From Pseudomonas fluorescens (GTDB taxonomy: Bacteria; Pseudomonadota; Gammaproteobacteria; Pseudomonadales; Pseudomonadaceae), in NCBI RefSeq assembly GCF_902497625.1, contig NZ_CABVGX010000026.1, positions 1-64,000 on the forward strand: 64,000 nucleotides of DNA, written 5' to 3'. Below the pieces are notes generated by a model. That model was not told the origin of the DNA and did no database searches. It worked only from the letters and a program-made list of their open reading frames with translations. Both the position numbers and the translations under genes were made by a program. Numbering within the stretch: position 1 is the stretch's first letter; every line of letters starts with the position of its first letter. Positions 8,227 through 16,294 of this stretch are shown here, one piece after another.

Positions 8227-9330
8227 TCATTGCAACGAATAAAGGCTCATGGCCTCACTGACGCACGTTTGTGCGATCCGCCCGTCGTCAGCCAGAGCCC
8301 GCAACGCCAGCACGACGATCCAGTGTTTATCAAGCCTTGTGTCCAGGGCCGTCTCAGTCGAGTCGGCACCCAGCGTCACGAAGCGTGAGGTGATATGGGC
8401 ACCGATCTGATCGGCGACATGCCGGCCATATCCAGTCACTGCCACCACCGGACAATCATTGAGGCTCATGCAGTCGAGCAAATGCGCTGATCGCCGTGGC
8501 ATGGCCGGGTGCATGCGGTTCCAGCGTTGCGCCTTGTCTGCATCCCGCGCCAGCCGGGTGTAACTGGGGCAACTCCAGAGCTCGCTGTCGACGTTCCAGT
8601 CCTCACGCAACAATTGCGCCGCGGCCACCACTGACTGCAACGCCCGGCCAGCGCCCAACAAGCGAACCCGTGGACCGGCAGCGTCAGCATCGATTTCGTT
8701 AAGCCTGTACATCCCTTTGAGCGCGTGGCTTGCGCTGACCTGGCTGATGGGCGCAACGAACTCATAAGGCTCGTCATGCAGCGCCATGTAGTAAAAACCG
8801 TCGTTGTCTTCCACGTACAAGCTGTGCAAGGCGGCGAGCGTAATGGCGTGCGCTTCGGCACCACTGGCAGGGTCAAAAGGCAGGCATTGCGGGTTGGCGG
8901 CCAGCCAGATCGAAACCCAGGGGTGGGCGCCTTTGGGCCAACGCGAAGGCAGCGTTTCTATGTCATTGCACAGAATCCCGCGATGGGCTGATTCGCTTGA
9001 AAGGGCGCACAGTTCGGCCGACGTCGCCGAACTGGCCAGGTACAACAGCGGTTTTTCGCTGGCGCACGCGGCAGGAACCAAGCGCAGTGGCCACGCATTG
9101 ATTCGGGTGCAAGCGCCATCGACTTGCGACTGCTTGTTGGCGCGCACGACCCAAATATGTCTGGCCGTTCCGGGATCTCGTTCCAGTCCATTGGCGATGT
9201 TGATCATGGTGTAAAGCGGAGAGCAAAGACCCACAGTATGCTGCTGCGTCATGGTGCGGATTTTATCAATGCAAGCCTGAGCGGCGACGCGGGTACCCGG
9301 TGTTCTGCTGAAACTGGAAAAGCCGATCAT
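8227..9330 (-). CDS. Stand-alone E1-like protein: partial Pyr domain plus transketolase C-terminal domain
   Basis: 367 aa from the ATG at 9330 (GGAG about 11 nt upstream); an ATG at 9252 is also possible. From about residue 150 it aligns through to its end with the C-terminal part of the E1 encoded at 4919-7588. Shared blocks are LYVEDNDGFYYM/MYVENEDVYYYI, LKGMYRL in both, ALQSVVAAAQLL/ILQEVIAAAELL, DSELWSCPS/SSEVWSVTS, and VLALRALADDG/ALAALKALADDG. It lacks the thiamine-diphosphate GDG...N region entirely, so it cannot be an E1 on its own. The N-terminal ~150 residues resemble a degraded Pyr domain. An operator-like site lies 60 nt upstream. It could be a regulator or partner of the E1, or a decaying duplicate. 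Confidence 0.75.
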   Translation of the reverse strand: MIGFSSFSRTPGTRVAAQACIDKIRTMTQQHTVGLCSPLYTMINIANGLERDPGTARHIWVVRANKQSQVDGACTRINAWPLRLVPAACASEKPLLYLASSATSAELCALSSESAHRGILCNDIETLPSRWPKGAHPWVSIWLAANPQCLPFDPASGAEAHAITLAALHSLYVEDNDGFYYMALHDEPYEFVAPISQVSASHALKGMYRLNEIDADAAGPRVRLLGAGRALQSVVAAAQLLREDWNVDSELWSCPSYTRLARDADKAQRWNRMHPAMPRRSAHLLDCMSLNDCPVVAVTGYGRHVADQIGAHITSRFVTLGADSTETALDTRLDKHWIVVLALRALADDGRIAQTCVSEAMSLYSLQ

Positions 9331-9388
9331 GTGCCTGAAATCTCCGTGCGATCCGTCGTGCTTGCACCCTACCGCACGCCTCAATATG

Positions 9389-9404
9389 ATTGCAAATGCA
9401 ATTA
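9389..9404. promoter_or_regulatory. Operator-like site O3 upstream of the E1-fragment gene
   Basis: ATTGCA-AA-TGCAAT (9389-9402) is a perfect 6-bp dyad with the same 2-nt spacing as O1. The 15-mer TTGCAAATGCAATTA (9390-9404) matches O1 at 13 of 15. It lies about 60 nt before the ATG at 9330, a promoter-proximal position. Confidence 0.65.
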
Positions 9405-9479
9405 GGTCGCGCTCGGCCGGAGGGTTTATGAATACACTTCACGGCTCAAGGAGCAGGCGTTTGCCTCTCACGCGAAGCA

Positions 9480-10235
9480 TCACAACTGCATCTCCGCCAA
9501 CGCCCGGCGTAGTGGCGCATCGGAAATCTGGACCGGGCCATGGAATGGAATATCCATGTCCAGCACCAGGTACACGGATGCCGCAATCAGCAGCGATGAC
9601 ACCGTGAACATCGATATCACCATCGGATTACGCGGAGCCCGATAGCCGAAACTGGCGTAGATCAGGGTCATCCAGGCCACCAGCATGCCAATCAGCGGGC
9701 CGGGAATGGCTCCTTCTGATTGCTCGACGATCTTCCAGCGTTGTTCGATGAGTGCGTGATATTGCTGGCGGATGTCTACCAACAACGTTTCATGATAACG
9801 ATCAGCTGGTTTGATGGCAGCGAGCGCGGCACCGATGTCATCGAGGTATTGCGCTGCCAGGCTTTTCTGATGGAGCAAGGCCTGGTCGCCACGGTAGGGA
9901 TTTTCCACGGCCTGGCCGACATAAACCACCAAATGGTCCCGTGTGTTCTGCGCGGCAGGGCCATAGGTGCGTAGGGAACGATCGAGAATAATAAGGCTGG
10001 TGGCGTAGGCGTGCATGTTCGAGTCGATGGCTTCGAAAGTGTTTTTTGCCGAATTGATCATCAGGCCAAACACCAGCGAGGTCATCACTACAAAGATGTT
10101 CGCGACCAGCCGTACCACCATGTTGGTGTCTTCGTCCCGGTGGCGGGGGGAAAGCTTGGGGTACAAGTGCATCATGACCAGTGACGCTGTCAGCAGACAG
10201 AGGAATGTACCCGCTGCAATCCACATGGAATCCAT
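9480..10235 (-). CDS. DUF4239 (bestrophin-like) membrane protein
   Basis: 251 aa with four hydrophobic segments: about residues 5-25, 44-62, 184-203 and 209-230. A hydrophilic helical region (about 65-180) sits between pairs two and three. This 2+2 arrangement and the sequence SLVFGLMINSAKN after segment two are typical of DUF4239, also called bestrophin-like. Family function is not established; an inner-membrane channel or regulator is possible. ATG at 10235. It lies 56 bp downstream of the DUF1206 gene on the same strand and may share its transcript. Confidence 0.75.
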   Translation of the reverse strand: MDSMWIAAGTFLCLLTASLVMMHLYPKLSPRHRDEDTNMVVRLVANIFVVMTSLVFGLMINSAKNTFEAIDSNMHAYATSLIILDRSLRTYGPAAQNTRDHLVVYVGQAVENPYRGDQALLHQKSLAAQYLDDIGAALAAIKPADRYHETLLVDIRQQYHALIEQRWKIVEQSEGAIPGPLIGMLVAWMTLIYASFGYRAPRNPMVISMFTVSSLLIAASVYLVLDMDIPFHGPVQISDAPLRRALAEMQL

Positions 10236-10291
10236 ACGTTCTCTGCCAGGTCAGCGCATTGAAGGAAGGCCTGCAGGAATGCTCATCCACC

Positions 10292-11107
10292 TCAGGCTCG
10301 GGTTACGCCGGGCACATCCATATTGATTTTGCGCCACGCCGCTTCCGCAAAACTGTAGACGGAAAACGCGATCAGTCCCAACGCCATGAGCATCAAAATG
10401 ACTGCGCCTGCGGGCAGGTTCTGCAATGCATCGAGCGCATCTTTCATGCCCGGCGGGTCCATGGCCTTGTAGGCCGAGCCGCTAATCAGCAACAACACCG
10501 CAATTTCGATAAAGACCACGCCGCGCGCAATCAGACCGAATTGGGAGACCGGGCGCACGTATCGCATCATGTCTTCTTCCGCTTCAAAGTATTTTTCGAA
10601 GGTCGCTTTCCAGCCTTTGATGATGTGAGCGATGCCGACGCCCAATGGCACCAAGGCGATGAGGTAAACCAATACGTTCGAATATTCCCACGACAGCAGG
10701 TGGGCCAGCAGGTCCCTGGTCTGACCGCCTGCGGAATCGTTCGAACTCTTGTTCCCGCTGATCAGCAGACCCAGAGCAAAAAACGCCAGGGCGCCATTCA
10801 CCAAACCGCCGGCCAGCAAACCTGCACGAATCACTAACCCTTTGAACTCGTTGCCGTGGTGATCGACGTCGCGGGTAGCTTGCAACACACGCCAGGCAGC
10901 GAACGCCAGCAGGCCCGCCACCACCAGTCCGATCAGCACGTAACCGAACGGCTGGCTCAACAAGGCTTCCAGACTTTTATGACTGTCCTTGGGTCTGGTT
11001 GAGTCTTGGGCCGCCAGCAAAGCGAAGATCCCTATGATCAGGTAAATAACGCCTCGCGCGGCATAACCGCCGCGTGCGAGGACAACCAAGCCTTGATGAG
11101 CGGACAT
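10292..11107 (-). CDS. DUF1206 membrane protein
   Basis: 271 aa from the ATG at 11107; longer in-frame starts lack a ribosome site. Three copies of a two-helix unit are visible, each beginning with a loop like ARGGYAARGVIYLIIG (~10), FKGLVIRAGLLAGGLVNGALA (~87) and QFGLIARGVVFIEIAVLLL (~188). This triplicated pattern defines DUF1206, a six-helix inner-membrane family of unknown role. The central loop contains a charged segment (KATFEKYFEAEEDMM). Its downstream neighbour is the DUF4239 protein. Confidence 0.82.
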   Translation of the reverse strand: MSAHQGLVVLARGGYAARGVIYLIIGIFALLAAQDSTRPKDSHKSLEALLSQPFGYVLIGLVVAGLLAFAAWRVLQATRDVDHHGNEFKGLVIRAGLLAGGLVNGALAFFALGLLISGNKSSNDSAGGQTRDLLAHLLSWEYSNVLVYLIALVPLGVGIAHIIKGWKATFEKYFEAEEDMMRYVRPVSQFGLIARGVVFIEIAVLLLISGSAYKAMDPPGMKDALDALQNLPAGAVILMLMALGLIAFSVYSFAEAAWRKINMDVPGVTRA

Positions 11108-11450
11108 AGGTATTGATTCCAGGAAAAGTATTACAAGGGAAGACATGCAAACCGCTAAGGCGTTCGAAAATATCAGCAGGCGGTCCTGGATGCCGGAAGT
11201 GTTATTTGTCGCGAACTGTGCGCTCGCACGATCCTCATGCCTCTTGTTTATTTGAGTTGGGCATGGCTTTGCTGCCGCTCGGCTGCCTGCCGTTGTGCAA
11301 GCTGCCGCCGGGAGATCGCTTCACACAAATACGACCTCTATGTCCTGAACGCGCCACCGTTGCGAACTTCATCCGATCCCCCCTGTCGACCAGTCAGCTG
11401 CTTTTTTCTCGCACGACGGTCCGCAAATACTTACAAGAAAGGTGATCGCG
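11108..11450. other. Intergenic region, nothing recognised
   Basis: 343 bp between the divergent DUF1206 gene and the 77-aa zinc-ribbon gene. It must hold both promoters. I see no REP element, dyad or convincing small ORF here; ORFs over it have atypical Ser/Arg/Cys-rich composition and no ribosome site. Confidence 0.5.
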
Positions 11451-11684
11451 ATGAATTGTCTTATTTGTGTCAGCGCTGCTGAGCGTATTCAGTGTCATGG
11501 GCCTTGGGAGGAAAGGGACTGTCCCGACTGCGGGCGCTACCGCGTGTCCGATGAACTGATTCTCGCACTGATCGACCAAGGGCAAATTTTCGATGTTGCG
11601 AAAACCCGAGGGTGGCTTGACAGCCAACGGGCGCAAGTGGCGATTCCCGCAATCGTAAAAAGCGAGGCACTGCTGGTTTCTTGA
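11451..11684 (+). CDS. Small zinc-ribbon-like hypothetical protein
   Basis: 77 aa from the ATG at 11451, with AAGAAAGG upstream; a GTG at 11442 is less well placed. It begins MNCLIC and has CPDCGRYRV at about residues 26-34, so two C-x-x-C pairs 20-odd residues apart could bind one zinc. The second half is helical. No signal peptide or membrane segment. It stands alone, with its stop 35 bp from the end of the convergent hydroxyproline oxidoreductase gene. Function unknown. Confidence 0.6.
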   Translation: MNCLICVSAAERIQCHGPWEERDCPDCGRYRVSDELILALIDQGQIFDVAKTRGWLDSQRAQVAIPAIVKSEALLVS

Positions 11685-11719
11685 GTGCTTTGCGCAGCCA
11701 CACTCGCCTGGGTGTTGGC

Positions 11720-12991
11720 TCAGAAGCGATCCAGTCGGTAGGGGTGCAGCCCGGGAAAACCGGCATTGGCAGAGCCCGCTGACACCAGTTCGCCGATCAG
11801 TTCGGCCGTCACCGCCGCCTGGGTCAACCCCAGATGCTGATGCCCGAACGCCAACAGCACCTTGCCGTCACACACTTGGTCGATGACCGGCAGGGAGTCC
11901 GGCAACGATGGACGAAAGCCCATCCAGGGTGTCGCTCCATCGGCGTTCAGGTCACGCCGAAACAGACCTTTGCTCAGGTGATGCAACTGCCAGGCGCGCT
12001 GCATGTTCGCTGGGCTGTGCAGGCCAGCGAATTCGACCGTGCCTGCCAGTCTCAGCCCGGTGGACATCGGGGTCATGATGAAGCGGCGTTCCAGCGAGGT
12101 AACGGCAAAAGGCAGTCGATCATGTTCATGGGGCAGCATCAGGTGGTAACCGCGCTCGGTGTCCAGCGGGATTTTTTTGCCAGTCAGTGCGGCGGTCAAT
12201 CTGGCTGAATGCGCACCGCAGGCGATCACTGCCTGGCGAGCCTGCAATGTGCCGTGGTCGGTGACAAGTGCAACGCCATGCTCATGCAAGTGGCCACCCT
12301 GAACATGCTGCTGCACAAACGCCACGCCACTGGCTTGCGCGGCCTTCACCAGTTCGCAAACCACGCGATAGGGATCGAGGAAATGCCCGGTGCGCGGGAA
12401 GAACAACCCGCCCTGAATTTGCTGGCTGAGTTGCGGCGCGGCGTTGTGCACCGCGCCGGCAGACCAGAAATCCACCGGCACCTGTTGCTGATGCAAGCGT
12501 TTTTGCAACGCTTCAATCGCCGCTCTCGCATCGGCGTGTTCGAACACCAGCAAAGAGCCGTCTTCTTTCAGCAGATGGGCACGATCGATGGCCGTCAGCA
12601 ACCGCTGCCACGCACCCAGGCTGCTTTCGTTGAGCGCACGCAGGCCGGCGACCGTTTGCTGGAACGGCACCGGGCGCAGGTTCAGCAACAGACGGATAAA
12701 CCAGGGCAGGGCGCGCGGCAGGTATTTCCAGTCCAGGCGCAGCGGCCCCATCGGATCCATCAACATCGACGGCAGGCGTTTGAGAATCGACAGGTCGGCA
12801 ATCGGGAACACCTGCTCGGTCGCCAGGTGCCCGGCGTTGCCGAACGATGCACCATGGCCGGGTGCCTGTCGGTCGATGACCACGACTCGCAAGCCTTGAC
12901 GCGCGAGGCGCAAGGCGCAGGCAACACCAATGATGCCGGCGCCGACGATGGCTATGTCGTGCGGCGGGTTAGCCGTCTTTAGCTCGCGCAT
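11720..12991 (-). CDS. FAD-dependent D-hydroxyproline dehydrogenase (DadA-like)
   Basis: 423 aa. ATG at 12991 with AAGGA about 9 nt upstream; a longer in-frame extension is not needed. The N-terminal IVGAGIIGVACALRLA (about 14-29) is the FAD-binding Rossmann motif, and the C-terminal GHQHLGLTQAA matches the DAO/DadA fold. Context identifies the substrate: it lies in one operon with a 4-hydroxyproline epimerase and a DHDPS-family deaminase. It therefore likely oxidises cis-4-hydroxy-D-proline to 1-pyrroline-4-hydroxy-2-carboxylate, passing electrons to the respiratory chain. It is last in the operon, 28 bp after the deaminase. A generic D-amino-acid dehydrogenase role is the alternative. In P. 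putida, as I recall, the orthologue (PP_1255) is next to a semialdehyde dehydrogenase missing here. Confidence 0.82.
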   Translation of the reverse strand: MRELKTANPPHDIAIVGAGIIGVACALRLARQGLRVVVIDRQAPGHGASFGNAGHLATEQVFPIADLSILKRLPSMLMDPMGPLRLDWKYLPRALPWFIRLLLNLRPVPFQQTVAGLRALNESSLGAWQRLLTAIDRAHLLKEDGSLLVFEHADARAAIEALQKRLHQQQVPVDFWSAGAVHNAAPQLSQQIQGGLFFPRTGHFLDPYRVVCELVKAAQASGVAFVQQHVQGGHLHEHGVALVTDHGTLQARQAVIACGAHSARLTAALTGKKIPLDTERGYHLMLPHEHDRLPFAVTSLERRFIMTPMSTGLRLAGTVEFAGLHSPANMQRAWQLHHLSKGLFRRDLNADGATPWMGFRPSLPDSLPVIDQVCDGKVLLAFGHQHLGLTQAAVTAELIGELVSAGSANAGFPGLHPYRLDRF

Positions 12992-13019
12992 GTTGCGGTG
13001 ATCCTTGCGGGGGCGATTT

Positions 13020-13961
13020 TCAGGCGAGATCGGCAGACCAGCTCTCATACCATTGCCGGAACAACGCATACTGCTGCTCGGCATAGCGGCGCTGCGAATC
13101 ACTGAGGACGTCGGTCTCATTGAAATGCAGGGCGTAACCCTGATCGCCGTTAAGCACCATCAGGTGCTTGTAAAACAGCACCAGGTCGCAGCCCTCATCG
13201 AACGAGGACAGCACGGCCAGCGCCGATTCCAGTTCGCGGGCCAGGCGTCGCGCCTTGGCGTCACCGTTGGCGGCCTGCCTGCTCAGGGCTACCAGCTGCA
13301 GCACTTCCCGCGGCAGCGCATTGCCGATGCCAGTGATGGCGCCGGTGGCGTTGCAGTTGACGAAACCGTGGACCACTTGCGTATCGACGCCAACCATCAA
13401 GCTGACGTTGTCATCTTTGGCCGTGATGTTTTCGGCGGCGTAGCGCAGGTCGGCGGCGCCGCCAAATTCCTTGAAACCGATCAGGTTGGGGTGCTCGCGA
13501 CGCAATTCGAAAAACAGCTCGGCGCGGGTGGCGAAGCCGTAATAGGGGCTGTTGTAGATAACGGCCGGCAACTCTGGCGCCGCCTGCAGGATGGCCGCGA
13601 AGTGAGCTTTCTGCGCAGTGGCGGAGGCACCCCGCGACAGCAGGCGAGGAATCACCATCAAGCCATTCGCACCGACAGCCGCCGCATGCGCTGCGTGGGC
13701 AACCGCCTCGCGACTGTTGACGGCGCCGGTGCCCACGATCGTCGGCACACCGGCGTCGACCAGCCGCGCCACGCCTTCCTGACGCTGGGCTTGCGTGAGC
13801 AACGGCCAGTCGCCCATCGAGCCGCAATACACCACAGCGCGCATGCCGGTATCCACCAGTTCGCGACCTTTGGCCACCAGCGCCGCGAAATCCGGTTCTC
13901 GCTCGGCGGTGCAGGGGGTCATCAACGCCGGGATGCAGCCAGTGAAAATGTTTGCGCTCAT
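13020..13961 (-). CDS. 1-pyrroline-4-hydroxy-2-carboxylate deaminase (DHDPS/NAL family)
   Basis: 313 aa; ATG at 13961 with AGGAG 8 nt upstream. It has the DapA-type TIM-barrel signatures: GCIPALMTPC at the N-terminus, the AVIYNSPYYG segment carrying the conserved Tyr (~130-139), and IGFKEFGG with the Schiff-base lysine (~165). Members placed in hydroxyproline operons deaminate 1-pyrroline-4-hydroxy-2-carboxylate to 2-oxoglutarate semialdehyde and ammonia. The epimerase is 51 bp upstream and the oxidase 28 bp downstream, supporting this over a lysine-biosynthesis dapA role. Cytoplasmic. Confidence 0.85.
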   Translation of the reverse strand: MSANIFTGCIPALMTPCTAEREPDFAALVAKGRELVDTGMRAVVYCGSMGDWPLLTQAQRQEGVARLVDAGVPTIVGTGAVNSREAVAHAAHAAAVGANGLMVIPRLLSRGASATAQKAHFAAILQAAPELPAVIYNSPYYGFATRAELFFELRREHPNLIGFKEFGGAADLRYAAENITAKDDNVSLMVGVDTQVVHGFVNCNATGAITGIGNALPREVLQLVALSRQAANGDAKARRLARELESALAVLSSFDEGCDLVLFYKHLMVLNGDQGYALHFNETDVLSDSQRRYAEQQYALFRQWYESWSADLA

Positions 13962-14012
13962 CGATCTAGCTCCTGGGAAATCTTTCAAGAATGGATAAGG
14001 GGAAGGGGCGAC

Positions 14013-14939
14013 TCAAATGCCCCAGGCGAATGGATCCTGCTCGTCGATCAGCAAGGTGCTGTCGGCCGTCATGTAGGCGCGGCCGGTAATGAACGGGCGG
14101 ACACGTTCGCCTTCCCATTCGAAACGAGCTACGAATTGGCTGCCGGTGATGCTCGCCTGAACCCAGGTCTCGCCCTCGGCCAGTTTGCCGTCCGCCGCCA
14201 GGCAGGCCAGCTTGGCGCTGGTGCCGGTGCCGCAAGGGGAGCGGTCATAGGCTTTGCCGGGGCACATGACGAAGTTGCGGCTGTCAGCCTCGACATCGTC
14301 GGCGAACAATTCCACATGGTCGATCAGCGCGCCGTCTTCGCCGCGAATCTCCTGAGCTTCGAGGGCTTTGAGCATTGACCAGGTGTAAGCGGTGAGCGCC
14401 TCGACGTTGTCCAGGTGCAGCAGCTGACCATGCTCGGCCACCAGGAAAAACCAGTTACCACCCCAGGCGATGTCACCGTAGACGCGGCCATAACCGGGCA
14501 CTTCCACAAGCACCTGTTGGCGATAACGGTAAGCGGGCACGTTGCCCAGCGTGACCGCGCCGTCTTCTTGCAGGGTGGCGCTGACCGCACCGACGGGGGT
14601 GTCGATGATGTGCACACCCGGCGCGATATGGCCCAGGTAGTGCAGGGAAGCGACCAGGCCGATGGTGCCGTGCCCGCACATGCCGAGGTAGCCGGCATTG
14701 TTGAAGAAGATGACCCCGCAGGTCGCGTCGGCCGACACGGCCGGGCAATACAGTGCGCCGACCAGTACATCGTTGCCGCGCGGTTCGAGCAGGCAGGCTC
14801 GGCGCCACTGATCATGCTCATCGCGCAGGGCGTCGCGCTTTTCAGCCATGCAAGTGCCGGGCAGGTCGGGGAAACCTGACATCACCAGGCGCGTGGGTTC
14901 GCCACCGGTGTGGGAATCGATGATGTGGAGTTTTTTCAT
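14013..14939 (-). CDS. lhpA: 4-hydroxyproline 2-epimerase
   Basis: 308 aa, the usual size. Both catalytic cysteines are present in canonical positions: Cys88 in MCGHGT and Cys236 in SPCGTGTS, which marks the epimerase/racemase class rather than the Cys/Thr dehydratase class. The N-terminal SHTGGEPTRLV motif is typical of hydroxyproline epimerases. It converts trans-4-hydroxy-L-proline to cis-4-hydroxy-D-proline, the first step of the pathway. First gene of the operon, divergent from the PAS-AraC regulator at 15245, which probably activates it. Compare the second family member at 49259-50272, which has lost the second cysteine. Confidence 0.9.
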   Translation of the reverse strand: MKKLHIIDSHTGGEPTRLVMSGFPDLPGTCMAEKRDALRDEHDQWRRACLLEPRGNDVLVGALYCPAVSADATCGVIFFNNAGYLGMCGHGTIGLVASLHYLGHIAPGVHIIDTPVGAVSATLQEDGAVTLGNVPAYRYRQQVLVEVPGYGRVYGDIAWGGNWFFLVAEHGQLLHLDNVEALTAYTWSMLKALEAQEIRGEDGALIDHVELFADDVEADSRNFVMCPGKAYDRSPCGTGTSAKLACLAADGKLAEGETWVQASITGSQFVARFEWEGERVRPFITGRAYMTADSTLLIDEQDPFAWGI

Positions 14940-15244
14940 GGCAAAGTCCATTCAGTGACGGCTTGGCGTCAACACTGGACTTATGGACGGCGCGGCGATT
15001 GATGTTTTATGTCGGGTTGGATGACGAAATCGGCATAGTTACAGCGCTGGGTGCGCTTCGTAACCCAACGGGGGCGAGCCCCCTGACCATAGGAGGAGCG
15101 CTCGACAGCGGCGCAACTGTGCGGCAATCTGCTGGCAGTTGCAGGCGCAGAGCTTGGGTGGGAGCGGAGCCTGGCGGGAACAAAGCTTGGGTGGGATAGC
15201 GCCTGGTCAGTCGCCAATAACTGTGAGCAGAGGCGGAAAAACCT
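14940..15244. other. Divergent control region of the hydroxyproline operon
   Basis: 305 bp between lhpA and the AraC-type regulator. It holds a GGGGGC-GA-GCCCCC hairpin near 15070 and an imperfect direct repeat (AGCTTGGGTGGGA at 15151-15163 and 15184-15196, each followed by a CCTGG-containing tail, period 33 bp). AraC-type activators bind direct repeats, but the repeat lies close to the regulator and far from lhpA, so its role is unclear. Confidence 0.45.
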
Positions 15245-16018
15245 ATGACAACCAACGCATTCACAAGCCTCTGCCAAGGTACTGACTCACCTCGCGCGCA
15301 AAACCTCCAAGACCTGCTCTCCAGCATCGCACCCTTGTTACCGATGCTGGACGTCATCCCCAACGCCACCATTTTCATCAAGGACCGCCACGCCCGTTAC
15401 GTCATGGCCAATCGCACACTGGTACAGCGCTGCGGCTTGAAAGACCTGAAACCGCTGTTGGGGAAAACCAGTGCCGAGGTGTTTCCGGCACAATTGGGCC
15501 CGGGCTACACCGAGCAGGATCGCCGCGTGCTGGAGCAGGGTTGGGTGTTGCAAGATCAGCTCGAACTGCACCTGTACGGCAGCCGTGAACCCGGCTGGTG
15601 CCTGACCCACAAGCAGCCATTGTTCAATCGGGAAGGTACGATCATCGGGCTGACGGGCATTTCGGTCGACTTGCAGTCAGCCGCTGACACGCACCCGGCT
15701 TACCAGCGCCTGGCCGCCGTCGATCAGCACATCCGCACGCATTTCCATCGGCGCATCACGCTGGGAGAATTGACCCGCATTGCCGGGATCTCGGTCGCGC
15801 AACTGGAGCGGTACTGCAAGCGAGTGTTCCACCTGACCCCACGGCAGATGATCCAAAAGACTCGCCTGGAACATGCGCACCGACTGCTGGTCACTGCATC
15901 GCCAATCACAGAGATTGCGCTGCAATGCGGCTATACCGACCACAGCGCTTTCACGCGTCAGTTCAAGGCTTTGACCGGGTTTACGCCGCGCCAGTATCGG
16001 CAGGCGACTGGCGCTTGA
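15245..16018 (+). CDS. PAS-AraC family transcriptional regulator of the hydroxyproline operon
   Basis: 257 aa. Residues ~30-140 form a PAS domain (IPNATIFIKDRHARYVMANRTL ... GLTGISVDLQ), and ~155-255 the AraC-type double helix-turn-helix (TLGELTRIAGISVAQLERYCKRVF ... ITEIALQCGYTDHSAFTRQFK). It is divergent from the three-gene hydroxyproline operon, the position of the known regulator in other pseudomonads, so it most likely activates that operon in response to hydroxyproline or an intermediate sensed by the PAS domain. The ATG at 15245 has a weak purine-rich site (GAGGCGGAAA). Its last 61 bp overlap a possible small gene on the other strand. Confidence 0.85.
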   Translation: MTTNAFTSLCQGTDSPRAQNLQDLLSSIAPLLPMLDVIPNATIFIKDRHARYVMANRTLVQRCGLKDLKPLLGKTSAEVFPAQLGPGYTEQDRRVLEQGWVLQDQLELHLYGSREPGWCLTHKQPLFNREGTIIGLTGISVDLQSAADTHPAYQRLAAVDQHIRTHFHRRITLGELTRIAGISVAQLERYCKRVFHLTPRQMIQKTRLEHAHRLLVTASPITEIALQCGYTDHSAFTRQFKALTGFTPRQYRQATGA

Positions 16019-16137
16019 GCGGGGGCATGCAGCTCCGCTTGATGGCGACGAGCGATTCTCAGCATGCCCCACAGCATTGAAGTAGCGATTGCCATCCAGG
16101 CGGCGATCATGCTGAAGATTGTCATTGCAAGGCTCAT
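15958..16137 (-). CDS. Possible small membrane protein, antisense to the regulator's 3' end
   Basis: 59 aa. The ATG at 16137 has an excellent Shine-Dalgarno (TGGAG, then 6 nt). The N-terminal ~27 residues (MSLAMTIFSMIAAWMAIA...) form one hydrophobic helix followed by a basic RIARRHQ, the orientation expected of a small inner-membrane protein. Its last third overlaps the AraC gene on the opposite strand, which weakens the case for that part. No family recognised; the ribosome site and helix are the evidence. Confidence 0.4.
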   Translation of the reverse strand: MSLAMTIFSMIAAWMAIATSMLWGMLRIARRHQAELHAPAQAPVACRYWRGVNPVKALN

Positions 16138-16233
16138 AAATTTCTCCACTGCTTTGTCGTCTTCTTGCTCTCCTAGTTACTGACCCGGTGATGGCACAAG
16201 GATTCAAATTAATGGCTCAGCTAATGGCCAGTT

Positions 16234-16267
16234 ACGACAAGGCCCTGAAAAATCAGGGCCTTGTCGT
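16234..16267 (-). terminator. Strong hairpin downstream of the sorbosone dehydrogenase gene
   Basis: Perfect 15-bp stem (16234-16248 with 16253-16267) and a 4-nt loop, 28 nt beyond the end of the minus-strand gene at 16295. There is no T-tract, so it may stabilise the mRNA 3' end or act bidirectionally. Confidence 0.6.
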
Positions 16268-16294
16268 TTGTCGAGGTACAGCTTTGCGCTTCTC

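Noticed and set aside
13005..14378. 457-codon plus-strand ORF over the deaminase and epimerase genes
   Set aside because: It crosses two well-supported genes and their intergenic gap; no ribosome site or domain.
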